The position numbers and the translations under genes were made by a program. Shown one piece after another: positions 19,101 through 27,054 of a DNA stretch of 64,000 nucleotides (within the stretch, counting starts at the first letter, position 1; each line of letters opens with the position of its first letter). The stretch is from an uncultured Marivita sp. (lineage in GTDB: Bacteria; Pseudomonadota; Alphaproteobacteria; Rhodobacterales; Rhodobacteraceae), in contig NZ_CANKYW010000010.1 in NCBI RefSeq assembly GCF_947488135.1, positions 1-64,000 on the forward strand, read 5' to 3'. Below the pieces are notes generated by a model. The model did no database searches. It was not told the origin of the DNA and saw only the letters and a program-made list of their open reading frames with translations.

Positions 19101-19721
19101 CGGGCGCTCCGACCAGCTTCGGATCGTGGAGTCGTTGGTTTCCTGCCAATCCATGAAGCGCAGCGCGTGCGCGTCACCAATGAGATCGAGCCAGAGGGGG
19201 TTGAACTGCTGCCCCGCCTCATAGGCCGGGATATGCTCTTGCTTGACCACTTCGATGTTGCGCAGGTAGTTGCCTGTGTTCTGCGGGTCGGTCGAATTGA
19301 TCGAGATCGTGACCATCCCATCGCCGGTGGGATGGTATTTGAACCATATTTCCCCGTTCCCGCGCGAAACGATATCGGCACCCAATACGGTAATGTCGCC
19401 CGCGCCATCGTAACTCAGCCGGTAGAGGCCTGAGGTATAGGTGGCTTCGGCAGGCATTTCGGTGAGGATGAAAGTCTGGATCTGAACGACGCCGGGCGGG
19501 AGTTCTGTGACCCAGCCATTGGCATCGAGCACGCCCATCGCTTCCAGATCCTCGGCCATGTAGGCACCCCACTGGCCGTCAGTGTGACCGTGCCAAGGTC
19601 TCGCTGTTTTGAAGACATCGAGGAACGGTTGCTGTACGCTCCAATCCACCACACCCCGAAGTCCAAAAGCCATTGCCGCCGCAGAAGTCTGCGTTCCGAA
19701 CACGTCAGTTACAGGATCCAT
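16125..19721 (-). CDS. Large secreted glycosidase-like multidomain protein with DUF4214
   Basis: Protein of 1198 residues without a Sec signal. Residues about 1-560 look like a clan GH-A TIM barrel: the Asn-Glu pair in HIELSNEVWNWMF fits the acid/base position. A Pro/Glu/Asp-rich linker (about 570-605) joins a second domain. The segment LYLDDGPHGTPTLYFLAS there resembles the Asp-x-x-His block of SGNH hydrolases. Then follow an RTX-like Asp/Gly stretch (NGDDRITSDGSSGTIDGRGG) and a DUF4214 region with two copies of the YxxxxxRAPDxxGLxYW pattern. Lack of a signal peptide plus the RTX-like and DUF4214 tail suggests type I secretion. Probable polysaccharide hydrolase/esterase; exact substrate unknown. 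Confidence 0.7.
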   Translation of the reverse strand: MDPVTDVFGTQTSAAAMAFGLRGVVDWSVQQPFLDVFKTARPWHGHTDGQWGAYMAEDLEAMGVLDANGWVTELPPGVVQIQTFILTEMPAEATYTSGLYRLSYDGAGDITVLGADIVSRGNGEIWFKYHPTGDGMVTISINSTDPQNTGNYLRNIEVVKQEHIPAYEAGQQFNPLWLDLIGDAHALRFMDWQETNDSTIRSWSERPMEGHYTYHGGVPIEVIIDLANATGTEPWINIPWDADANFIRQFATYVRDNLNPDLRAHIELSNEVWNWMFDQAQDAAEAARARFGQDLGDGWVQEYGARSAEMARILDQVYAGSEDQLVKVISTHTYWPGLEDAIFDAPAWQAQSAANAAPYLSFDTYAITGYFGNSLGTDAKAGTVLEWISRSEAQARQDAAAQGLSGSAASAYVAQHRFDLAEDLAVRELRDGSITGNGEDSLQGLFELFRYHKSVADAHGLDLVMYEGGTHVVGIGQWVNNDLLTEFFTHLNYSEGMGQLYTELLAGWEAAGGTLVNAFVDVSEPNQWGSWGSLRHLEDSTARHDAVVDFMQSHPAPEHMKDGTWASVPTDFGVTPDPEPSTDPVSEPDPEPEPNPNPEPRPETTLPLTQTDNVREYVFGNDLFVWAVGNPELSVAHWVSMMAEEAGHSYAVAMQTGMLTQHDNLPPNPHVTLPTVDEAWDPDSGHGFSSAGFNQITISPVNFVQDQSPDSPYWIDPTTSPAASALRIIDWAEARAPGAAINIYETWPEMEGFISSFPPSEAEFAAWQSYMMGDWHDWWVSLTEIIRSERPDLDVRLISAGPQIALMLDDPSVGLGRLQPSDLYLDDGPHGTPTLYFLASMIHYTTVFGSAPPRDVSLPGTIHPDVAANFDAIVDWISEEIVSGLPEPIVNPFIEQSGSGSGQPSSSRDPDDETGVATNGDDRITSDGSSGTIDGRGGTDTFVLSGDQATYTVGFSSGLVVVEDRAGDTGSISLRNFEWLDFDNEVAPFGSEGMSIEMLDGMADLDGGSMAALTELYIAYFNRAPDAIGLFYWGDQMAGGMSLREIAAHFFDQPETRAMYGSLDDLPSFVTAVYQNVLGRAPDAEGLAYWLDQLESDSGVTPPTFIQAVIAGAKADTGGPADAAYLENKVLLGGHFAITRGMSDVADANMIMAGFDGSDASLQAGIAQSDGIHADILDGSEDGFLLQLVGITDDPFAL

Positions 19722-20060
19722 GCCCTACTCCCTTGATTGAGCTCTCTCATAAGAAGATGGTACGTATACATAGTAACCTTTAGGTTGTAACGCCACATCT
19801 TGCTAAAAGTTGCAAACTCTGTGTCTTTCATCCAAAACGCCCCCACGACGACTGTTGGGGGTGGGAGTGTGAACGGGCTGTTAAAGGCGGGATTTGATGA
19901 AAATGCGCGCGAGGCGTTCCGTGCCAAAAGACGCGATAGGTGTCAGGCGAGTGTCGTGGAAATTGTGCGTTCTGTCAGTGTGTTAGCTAGTCAGTGAAAC
20001 GCAAAAATGGATCACAGCGGCGGGTCCGGAGTGTCAGGAAATCAATGCAGAGGATTTGAA
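19722..20060. other. Intergenic region upstream of the large glycosidase-like gene
   Basis: About 340 bases that are noticeably less GC-rich near the gene start. A palindrome AACCTTTAGGTT lies at about 19771-19782 and may be an operator. The region also lies downstream of the small flippase-like gene on the same strand. No open frame here looks like a protein gene. Confidence 0.35.
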
Positions 20061-20429
20061 TCACCCACCGCGGGCCATAACCAGTAGACCGATGATGATT
20101 AGCCCAAGGCCGATCACACGCGACGGCTGAATCGGTTCGCCGAGAAAGAGCATGCCCGAACCCGCAACCATGACGAAGCTCATGGCAACGAAGGGATAGG
20201 CAAGCGACAGATCAAGCTGACGCAGCGCGAAAAGCCAGAATACGGTGCCGACGCCATAGAGCGCGAGACCCAAGAGGACCATTGGAGAAAGAACCATGCC
20301 AAGCGTCTTGACCCAGAGGCTGGCATCCGGCGCCGTGGTGCTTTGTCCGACGCCGACCTTGAAGGCGGTCTGGCCGAGGGCCGAGAGTGACACGCTCGTG
20401 AAGACGAGCGCGAAGGTCCCCCAGGTCAT
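20061..20429 (-). CDS. Small four-helix EamA/SMR-type membrane protein (flippase-like)
   Basis: Protein of 122 residues with four predicted membrane helices (for example TFALVFTSVSLSALGQTAF, and LGLIIIGLLVMARG at the end). It resembles the small multidrug resistance/EamA halves used as lipid-linked sugar flippases, such as ArnE/ArnF. The ATG at 20429 overlaps the stop of the UbiA-type gene by four bases (ATGA). This is preferred over a longer frame that begins inside that gene. Coupling to a HAD-UbiA protein and proximity to a GT39-like transferase support a role in moving a polyprenyl-phosphate sugar across the membrane. Confidence 0.72.
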   Translation of the reverse strand: MTWGTFALVFTSVSLSALGQTAFKVGVGQSTTAPDASLWVKTLGMVLSPMVLLGLALYGVGTVFWLFALRQLDLSLAYPFVAMSFVMVAGSGMLFLGEPIQPSRVIGLGLIIIGLLVMARGG

Positions 20430-21916
20430 GGTGCGCCCCATTCGACGGGGATGATCCGCGCGCTGAGGATGATGATCAGAATACTGACCACGCAAATGCG
20501 GCTGATCTGGTCTTTCAGGGCAAACACCACAGGGTCATCCCCGATTTTCCCGCGGCTGGCCCAGGTCCAGCTGCGATAGGTCCAGAACATCATGATCGGC
20601 ACGATCAGCCAAAGCAGATAGGGCGTTGCGTAGGCGATATTGACGGCGGTCGAATTGACGTATTGCGCCAGTGTGAGGATCGACAAGGCGCCGTTCGCGA
20701 TGCCGAATGTCATCACAAGCTGCACTTCAGAGGCGTAGTAATTGCGCGAAGGCAACCGCTCGTCCAATCGCGAGGCTTCCATCTGGTCCAGTTCGATATA
20801 ACGCTTCATGTAGGCGAGGCTGAGAAAGAAGAAGAGCGAGTAGCTCAGGAGCCAGGGACTTGGCGCGAGAAGCGTCGCGGCAGAGCCCGCCAGGATCCGA
20901 ACGGTGTAAAGCAGCGACAAGGCAACGACATCGACCGTCGAGAAACGCTTGAGGCAAAAGGTGTAGGCCGTCGTGAGAATGGCGTATCCGGCCAGAACCA
21001 GCCCGAAAAGAATATTGACCAAGAGGAACGCCATCAGGATCGATCCGCCGATGAGGGTCGTCGCGGCGAAAATGCCCTGTTTTATCGAAAGGTGTCCGGC
21101 AGCAAACGGGCGCGCAAACTTGGTGGCGTGACGGCGATCAGCCTGAATGTCGGCCATGTCGTTGACCAAGTACACGCCCGAGGCGCAGAGGCTGAAGCAG
21201 ATAAAGGCCAGCAGCCCGGCGAGCATGACATCGGCATAGACATATTCGTGGGCGAAAAGGATCGGCACGAAAACGAGAATGTTCTTTGCCCATTGATGGG
21301 GCCGCATCGCCTTGATCAGAGCGCCCAGAACCGAAACTTTGTTTTCAACATGCAGCGTCACGGCCTCGGGTCGGCGTCTCATCTGCTCTATTGCGCCACG
21401 GCTTGGGTTCACAAAGCCGGATTTGGCCGCAGCTTGCCAGATTGGAACATCCGCGCTGCTGTCGCCGATGTATTCGAACGGCCCCCGAGCCATATCGCGA
21501 ATGGCGTCCAGCTTGGCTGCGCCTTTCAGGTTGCGCCCCGGTTCCGATCCGATCACCTCGTCGAACAGACCCAGATGATCGGCCACCTGTCGCGCGATTG
21601 TGACGTCCGCTGCTGTCGCGAGGATCACCCTTCGACCCTGTTCGCGGGCGGATTGAATGTAGTCCAAAACCTCTTGCCGATAGGGCAGGGTGGCCACATC
21701 CGGTGCGGCGTGTTCTGCGAGGGCCCGCTTCAACTCGGCGCGGCCACCGGACGAAAAGGCGCGGATGGCCGTCAGGAACGCCGTGATATGGCGGGCAGCA
21801 TGGGCCAGCGACTCTGCCGCGATGTCACCCGCGATCATCGTCCCGTCGAGGTCGACGAACAGATCCATCGTGTCTGTTGGAGAAGATTGGGAAACGATCT
21901 CTGCCATAGCGGTCAT
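20426..21916 (-). CDS. HAD phosphatase-UbiA prenyltransferase fusion
   Basis: Fusion protein of 496 residues. The N-terminal HAD hydrolase domain (about residues 15-190) has the nucleophile motif FVDLDGTM and the acidic block EYIGDSSADVPIW. The C-terminal UbiA domain has many helices and the prenyl-diphosphate motif NDMADIQADR. Related fusions and pairs make decaprenyl-phosphate phosphoribose and then remove the 5-phosphate, the route to lipid-linked ribose or arabinose. Start: the ATG at 21916 has AGGTGG upstream and is preferred to an ATG 21 bases earlier. It is followed by a flippase-like gene and is divergent from a GT39-like transferase gene. Confidence 0.8.
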   Translation of the reverse strand: MTAMAEIVSQSSPTDTMDLFVDLDGTMIAGDIAAESLAHAARHITAFLTAIRAFSSGGRAELKRALAEHAAPDVATLPYRQEVLDYIQSAREQGRRVILATAADVTIARQVADHLGLFDEVIGSEPGRNLKGAAKLDAIRDMARGPFEYIGDSSADVPIWQAAAKSGFVNPSRGAIEQMRRRPEAVTLHVENKVSVLGALIKAMRPHQWAKNILVFVPILFAHEYVYADVMLAGLLAFICFSLCASGVYLVNDMADIQADRRHATKFARPFAAGHLSIKQGIFAATTLIGGSILMAFLLVNILFGLVLAGYAILTTAYTFCLKRFSTVDVVALSLLYTVRILAGSAATLLAPSPWLLSYSLFFFLSLAYMKRYIELDQMEASRLDERLPSRNYYASEVQLVMTFGIANGALSILTLAQYVNSTAVNIAYATPYLLWLIVPIMMFWTYRSWTWASRGKIGDDPVVFALKDQISRICVVSILIIILSARIIPVEWGAP

Positions 21917-22056
21917 TCTATCCACCTTTCGCAACAAACCAGCGAAAAATGTTGATAATTCAGCGCAGAACCCTTTTTGTGCGGCCCCAGTGGTATTGTG
22001 CGGTCACTCATTACACGTCGTCTGCCCTTACTCATCCCGAGGACGCATAAGCGCTA

Positions 22057-23772
22057 ATGGTTAATTCCGACAAAAAAGCGGCAAATCTGGCCATTTGCTT
22101 GGGTTTGTTCGTGGTTGCCGTCTTTTTGCGGGCAACCGGCGCGGATTTCGGGTTTTTCAACGGCGATGAGCGGGTCAATGACTCCGCGCGTTTTCTCACC
22201 GGACAGTTGGTGCCATCGCAACATTTTTACCCGCCATTCTTCAACTACGTGAATGGCTTGGCCTTCGTGGGATTGTTCGTCTTTGGCCTCTTGGCGGATA
22301 TGTGGTCGGGCACAGCCGAATTCAGGCAGGCCTACTTCAGCGATCCCACTCCGTTCTACGTGACGGCCAGATATGTCACTGCCGCAATTGGCGCCCTGAG
22401 TGCACCGCTCTTTTATGATTGCGCGCGCCGCGTCGGACTGTCGGCCGGACACGCGTTCATCGTCGGAAGCTTTGCGGTGATCTTTCCGATCGCGGTCTTC
22501 ATGGCGCATATCGCGAAGGGGGATACCGGGCTTGCCGTGTCGTGCCTGGCCGTCGTGTGGGCGTTCCTCGCGCGGATCGACACGTCCCGGGTGCGGCGGT
22601 GGGACATCATTCTCGGAGTCACCGTCGCCCTCGCGTTCGGGTTCAAGCAATCCGCGCTGCTCGTCCTTGGACCGCTGGCTGTCGGGATGATCGTCGTCCT
22701 CGCGCGCCGTGAGGGGGTGGGGCAAGCGCTCAGGTCCTTCGGTCTGTCAGTTCTGGTCTTCCTGGTGCTGTGGCCGATCATGAATATCGGCATCCTGCTC
22801 GATATCGAGGGTTTCTTGCGCTTCCAGCGGATTCAGACGGTCATGTCGCTGCGCGAAGAAGATCCGTTTGGCGTCGGCCTTCCGATCACATTCGGCATTT
22901 TCGGCGATGCTGTGACCGGGCTGAACCCGGTCCTCTTGGCGATTGCCGCTGTGGCTCCGATCTGGTTGGTGGCCAAGGGGTGTCGGCTTGCGCATCGCGA
23001 TGCGCTGGGCGCGATCTGGATGGCGAACCTCGCATCCATTGTCGTCATTTCCTTGATTGTCGGTACGCGGCAGCCAGAGCACCTGTTTCTGCCAAATCTC
23101 TATATCGCGCTGTTTTTGGCTGCCGTGGTGCTAATGGACATGCTGCGGGCCTATGTCCGTTTCCCGAAGGTGATCGTCGCTCTTGCGGCTCTTGCCGGGT
23201 TCGCCTTGATGGCGGCTGGTGCGGCCGATGTGGTGCGCCAGGCCCGTGCGATGCCCAATGCGGTACGTCTCGCGGCTTTTCTGGCCGAGACCTATCCCAA
23301 CGCAAAAATCCAATCCGGTATCGTTCTTCCTGTCCCGCAGACGGTGGCGGCGCAACGACGCGAGTTCGACCGTTTTGACAGTTTGGCCGAGAAATATGAC
23401 ATCGACATGCCAAAAATCGCCGAGGAGCGAATACTGACCGAAAACGCGGAAGACGCGCTCTTCTGGGTCAACACCCCGTTTTCGATGTCAGGTCTGGAGT
23501 CGGATGAAACGCGCAATGAGGACTTCCCCATCGAACCTCACGCCTGGCCAATCCAGCCGGACGAGTGGGTATTGGACAATTGGATTTCCGACGGCTTCGA
23601 TGTCTTCGTCGTCAACGATTTCGACCATCTCTGGCAGAACAGCCGTTCCAGCGATATCCGCCGTTTCCACGATGATTTGCTGAAGCGTTGCGATCGAGTC
23701 AAAGACTATCCGGCTCAGAAGCCCTTGTTTCTGGAGTTTGACCTTACGGTGTTTGACTGCTCGGCGCTGTAA
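22057..23772 (+). CDS. GT39/ArnT-like membrane glycosyltransferase
   Basis: Integral membrane protein of 571 residues with about ten helices across the first 400 residues and a soluble C-terminal domain. The first periplasmic loop has NGDERVNDSARF, placed like the catalytic acidic motif of polyprenyl-phosphate-dependent transferases (PMT/ArnT superfamily), followed by FYPPFFNYVNG. It would transfer a sugar from a polyprenyl phosphate to an envelope acceptor. Its divergent neighbours encode a UbiA-type synthase and a flippase-like protein, the other two steps expected. The assignment to the superfamily is good; donor and acceptor are inferred. Confidence 0.7.
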   Translation: MVNSDKKAANLAICLGLFVVAVFLRATGADFGFFNGDERVNDSARFLTGQLVPSQHFYPPFFNYVNGLAFVGLFVFGLLADMWSGTAEFRQAYFSDPTPFYVTARYVTAAIGALSAPLFYDCARRVGLSAGHAFIVGSFAVIFPIAVFMAHIAKGDTGLAVSCLAVVWAFLARIDTSRVRRWDIILGVTVALAFGFKQSALLVLGPLAVGMIVVLARREGVGQALRSFGLSVLVFLVLWPIMNIGILLDIEGFLRFQRIQTVMSLREEDPFGVGLPITFGIFGDAVTGLNPVLLAIAAVAPIWLVAKGCRLAHRDALGAIWMANLASIVVISLIVGTRQPEHLFLPNLYIALFLAAVVLMDMLRAYVRFPKVIVALAALAGFALMAAGAADVVRQARAMPNAVRLAAFLAETYPNAKIQSGIVLPVPQTVAAQRREFDRFDSLAEKYDIDMPKIAEERILTENAEDALFWVNTPFSMSGLESDETRNEDFPIEPHAWPIQPDEWVLDNWISDGFDVFVVNDFDHLWQNSRSSDIRRFHDDLLKRCDRVKDYPAQKPLFLEFDLTVFDCSAL

Positions 23773-23785
23773 AAGACTGTAACGC

Positions 23786-24202
23786 TCAGGTCCGACGCAG
23801 CTTGATCACGACGTTGACGCTCGAGATCTCGGCACCGTCCGGCGGGCCGGGGATGCGCGCGATTTCAAGCTCGTCCGCCGGGGCATCGGTCAGGCGACCT
23901 TCGTCTTCCCAATAGAAATGCGGATGGTCATGGGTGTTGGTGTCGAAATAGCTGCGCGCGCCATCGACGGTGACTTCCTGCATCAGGCCTGCGTCACAAA
24001 AGGCGCGCAATGTGTTGTAGACCGTTGCGAGAGAGACTTGTTCACCGGTATCTTGCGCTGCGGCGAAAAGGCTTTCAGCGGTCACATGGCGATTTTTTCC
24101 GTCGCCGACAAGAAGCGAAGCCAGCGCGACGCGCTGGCGGGTCGGACGTACGCCCCCTTTGGACAGCCATTCCGTTCCGCGCTCGATGGATAGTGAAGAC
24201 AT
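23786..24202 (-). CDS. irr: Fur-family iron response regulator Irr
   Basis: Fur-superfamily regulator of 138 residues. The winged-helix N-terminus has [13 protein letters not shown] and [12 protein letters not shown]. The dimer domain starts with [19 protein letters not shown], the HxH-containing motif typical of Irr (His at about 90-95). In alphaproteobacteria Irr accumulates at low iron and haem, repressing iron-demanding genes and activating uptake. It is divergent from fabA, an arrangement common in Rhodobacterales. Confidence 0.9.
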   Translation of the reverse strand: MSSLSIERGTEWLSKGGVRPTRQRVALASLLVGDGKNRHVTAESLFAAAQDTGEQVSLATVYNTLRAFCDAGLMQEVTVDGARSYFDTNTHDHPHFYWEDEGRLTDAPADELEIARIPGPPDGAEISSVNVVIKLRRT

Positions 24203-24375
24203 GCCAATCCCGCTTTTGTTCTAAGGTTTATATAGGGTGCGAATGGCTCGCAGTTCAAATAAATTTCTTGCAACAACTTGTCTCACGCCCTTGGGGCACC
24301 GGGCTTGCGCGTTTGGCGCGCACGATGCTAGAGGGTTCAGGATTTCGCCAATCCAACCGGGAGCTTTGCCCAACA
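24203..24375. promoter_or_regulatory. Divergent irr / fabA promoter region
   Basis: About 170 bases. AT-rich patches (TTCTAAGGTTTATATAGGG near 24218-24236 and TTCAAATAAATTTCTTGC near 24255-24273) stand out from the GC-rich surroundings and probably hold the promoters. A full iron-control element (TTAGAA and TTCTAA arms) is not present; only half-site-like TTCTAA is seen. No strong ribosome binding site precedes the fabA ATG. Confidence 0.4.
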
Positions 24376-24885
24376 ATGACCGATTATCCGACGAGCTTTG
24401 ATCGCGACGACCTGTTGAAATGCGCGCGGGGCGAGCTCTTCGGGCCGGGCAATGCGCAGCTTCCCGAACCGCCCATGCTCATGATGGATCGTATCACGGA
24501 CATCTCGGGCGATGGCGGTGAACATGGCAAAGGTCATGTCGTCGCCGAGTTCGATATCAAGCCGGACCTTTGGTTCTTCGATTGCCACTTTCCCGGCAAT
24601 CCGATCATGCCGGGGTGCCTCGGCCTTGACGGGCTCTGGCAGCTGACCGGCTTCAACCTTGGCTGGCGCGGCTGGCAGGGGCGGGGCTATGCGCTGGGTG
24701 TGGGTGAAGTCAAATTGACCGGAATGGTGCGTCCCGACCGCAAGATGCTGACCTACAAGGTGGACTTCACCAAGGCCATCCAAACCCGTCGTCTGACGAT
24801 GGGTGTTGCCGACGGTATCGTCGAAGCTGACGGTGAGGTGATCTATCAGGTCAAGGACATGAAAGTGGCGTTGTCCGAAAGCTGA
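24376..24885 (+). CDS. fabA: 3-hydroxydecanoyl-ACP dehydratase/isomerase
   Basis: Protein of 169 residues, the usual FabA length, with the active-site His motif [19 protein letters not shown] (about residues 70-88) and the catalytic Asp in [10 protein letters not shown]. It dehydrates 3-hydroxyacyl-ACP and isomerises the 10-carbon trans-2 intermediate to cis-3, the branch point to unsaturated fatty acids, with FabB as partner. The start at [14 protein letters not shown] matches family N-termini; longer upstream frames are not used. fabB and fabI lie downstream but are separated here by an oppositely oriented dddL gene. Confidence 0.93.
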   Translation: MTDYPTSFDRDDLLKCARGELFGPGNAQLPEPPMLMMDRITDISGDGGEHGKGHVVAEFDIKPDLWFFDCHFPGNPIMPGCLGLDGLWQLTGFNLGWRGWQGRGYALGVGEVKLTGMVRPDRKMLTYKVDFTKAIQTRRLTMGVADGIVEADGEVIYQVKDMKVALSES

Positions 24886-24888
24886 CGC

Positions 24889-25551
24889 TTACTTCTTTGG
24901 CCCTCGCGAAAACACCATCTTCTGGTTTGCCAGCTTGTCCCGGCTTCCGGTCCATGCATAGCAGAGCAGGGCCGGGTTCTGATCCGCGACGGTAATTCTG
25001 TGCCGCTGTTCCGGCGGATTGAAGATAAGCGAGCCCGGCGCGTAGACACCTTGGTCGTTCTCGGAGACCGCGCCTGAAAGACAGATGTAGCTTTCCGAAA
25101 TTCCGTCATGAGCGTGCGCCGGGTAGGTGCAACCCGGAGCGAAAAGGACGAGGCCAAGGATCACTTCGTCGGTTATCACAGGGCCGGTCGGGCCAACAAG
25201 TTCGGCATAAGCATATTTGCGTTCAAGCCCGCGCGGGACTTTTTCGTATCCGTACTGCCAGACCAGATGTGCTTCGATGCTTTCGAGAACCCGGATGAAC
25301 GGCGCGTGACGCTCCATCCGCCCATTGTCGAGCGCCCGGCGCCAGTGGGCTGTCACCGGTTTTGATATGGCCTCGTGCTCATGCACTTCGGCATTCGCCT
25401 TGATGACCCGGCTGATACCTTCGCGCACTGTTTTCTGGTGGCTGCGGATCTTGGCGCTGCCACCTGCGGACAGCCGTCGGTAGAGCTCGTAGTAGTCGCG
25501 CAGCAGATAGAGCCAATTGGGCCGGTCTTGAAGGCGGGGTTGGTCAGTCAT
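24889..25551 (-). CDS. dddL: DMSP lyase, DddL type
   Basis: Cupin protein of 220 residues that matches the DddL form of dimethylsulfoniopropionate lyase, which cleaves DMSP to dimethyl sulfide and acrylate. The N-terminal helical part carries LRDYYELYRRLSAGGSAKIR. The cupin metal site is PAHAHDGISESYICLSG (His146, His148, Glu153, Tyr155) with a further His in EQRHRI (His184). It lies between fabA and fabB on the opposite strand and is convergent with fabA across three bases. Such genes are typical of marine Rhodobacterales. No acrylate genes (acuI/acuK) adjoin it here. Confidence is high for the lyase family and good for the DddL branch. Confidence 0.85.
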   Translation of the reverse strand: MTDQPRLQDRPNWLYLLRDYYELYRRLSAGGSAKIRSHQKTVREGISRVIKANAEVHEHEAISKPVTAHWRRALDNGRMERHAPFIRVLESIEAHLVWQYGYEKVPRGLERKYAYAELVGPTGPVITDEVILGLVLFAPGCTYPAHAHDGISESYICLSGAVSENDQGVYAPGSLIFNPPEQRHRITVADQNPALLCYAWTGSRDKLANQKMVFSRGPKK

Positions 25552-25822
25552 CGCGGTCCTCGGTTCAACGTCGCGCGCTCAATGCGCCTCTGTCCCGATT
25601 TGCAGCATTTGCGCAAGTCCGATTGTCACAAAGTGCGCTGATCCGCCGGTAATTCAGGCAAAAAATGCGGTTCTATGGCGTCTCTAATCCAAACCCTAGA
25701 TGTGGTGCTGACAGGATTGGCAAGTCCCGTCAGCCGGAACCTATCTGCGTGCGTGTCCAATCTGCTTGCTCCTCCCCCCCTCATTCCCCTACACACACTT
25801 GCAACAATTGTAAGGAGCCGTG
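25552..25822. promoter_or_regulatory. Divergent dddL / fabB upstream region
   Basis: About 270 bases between dddL (minus) and fabB (plus). An imperfect inverted repeat with outer arms CTGAC / GTCAG lies at about 25710-25735 and could be an operator. A pyrimidine-rich stretch precedes the fabB ribosome binding site (AAGGAG at 25812-25817). No gene was recognised. Confidence 0.35.
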
Positions 25823-27052
25823 ATGCGCCGAGTTGTCGTGACAGGATTGGGGATAGTCTCCTCCATCGGGAACAATACCGAAGAAGTGGCTGCGAGCCTG
25901 AAAGCGGGCCGTTCCGGGATCAGCGCGAACGCCGATATGGCCGAACATGGCTTTCGGTCGCAAATCGCGGGCGCAATTGATCTGGATGTTTCCGAGCATG
26001 TGGACAAGCGCACCTTGCGCTTCATGGGGCCGGGTGCCGCCTATGCGCACATCGCGATGGGGCAGGCGATCGCCGATGCTGGTCTGACGCCAAAGGAGGT
26101 CGTAAACCCGATGACCGGGCTGATCGCCGGGTCGGGCGGTCCCTCCACAAGCGCAATGCTGGCCGCGCATCAGACTGTGCTCAAAACCGGTGGGACCAAA
26201 CGGATCGGGCCCTTCGCCGTGCCGAAGACGATGTCGTCGACCGTCAGCGCGAACCTGGCCACGGCCTACCAGATCAAGGGCATGAACTTTTCGATCACGT
26301 CGGCCTGCTCGACGTCGCTCCATTGCATCGGCATGGCGGCGCAGCAGGTGGCACTGGGCTTGCAGGACGTGATGTTTGCCGGCGGTGGCGAGGAACTGGA
26401 CTGGACCCTGTCCTGCCTGTTCGACGCGATGGGGGCCATGTCGTCCAAGTACAACGACACGCCGGAAAAAGCCTCGCGTGCCTTCGACGCGGGCCGCGAC
26501 GGGTTCGTGATTTCCGGTGGCGGCGCGATGGTGGTACTGGAATCCTTGGACCGTGCGTTAGCCCGCGGAGCCACGATCTATGCCGAGGTCACGGGCTTCT
26601 CTGCGACCTCGGATGGTGCAGACATGGTCGCGCCATCGGGCGAAGGCGGCGAACGCGCGATGCGCGGAGCGCTCAAGTCACTGCCCGAGGGCCGCAAGGT
26701 CAGCTACATCAACGCGCACGGGACCTCGACGCCCGTAGGAGATGTGGGCGAGATCGAAGCGGTGCGTCGGGTGTTCGGCGACGGCCAGACACCACCGGTC
26801 AGTTCCACAAAGTCGATGACGGGCCACAGCCAGGGCGCGACCGGTGCACAAGAGGCGATCTATTGCCTGCTCGCGCTGCGCGACGATTTCATCATTCCGT
26901 CGATTAACGTCGAAACGCTGGATCCGGCGCTGAAACCCGAAGAAATTGCGACAGAATTGGTGGAAAACGCCGGTCTGGACACGGTGATGACCAACTCCTT
27001 CGGCTTTGGTGGCACCAACGGGTCGATGTTGTTGTCCAAGTACGTGGATTGA
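25823..27052 (+). CDS. fabB: Beta-ketoacyl-ACP synthase I
   Basis: Condensing enzyme of 409 residues. The active-site Cys lies in [15 protein letters not shown] (about residue 163), with the two catalytic His in [11 protein letters not shown] and [13 protein letters not shown]. It elongates unsaturated acyl-ACPs made by FabA. ATG at 25823 is chosen over a GTG one codon earlier because AAGGAG is then properly spaced. fabI follows after two bases, so the two are co-transcribed. Confidence 0.93.
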   Translation: MRRVVVTGLGIVSSIGNNTEEVAASLKAGRSGISANADMAEHGFRSQIAGAIDLDVSEHVDKRTLRFMGPGAAYAHIAMGQAIADAGLTPKEVVNPMTGLIAGSGGPSTSAMLAAHQTVLKTGGTKRIGPFAVPKTMSSTVSANLATAYQIKGMNFSITSACSTSLHCIGMAAQQVALGLQDVMFAGGGEELDWTLSCLFDAMGAMSSKYNDTPEKASRAFDAGRDGFVISGGGAMVVLESLDRALARGATIYAEVTGFSATSDGADMVAPSGEGGERAMRGALKSLPEGRKVSYINAHGTSTPVGDVGEIEAVRRVFGDGQTPPVSSTKSMTGHSQGATGAQEAIYCLLALRDDFIIPSINVETLDPALKPEEIATELVENAGLDTVMTNSFGFGGTNGSMLLSKYVD

Positions 27053-27054
27053 GT

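Noticed and set aside
24203-24375. Complete iron-control element in the irr-fabA spacer
   Set aside because: Only one half-site-like TTCTAA is seen; the paired TTAGAA arm is missing.
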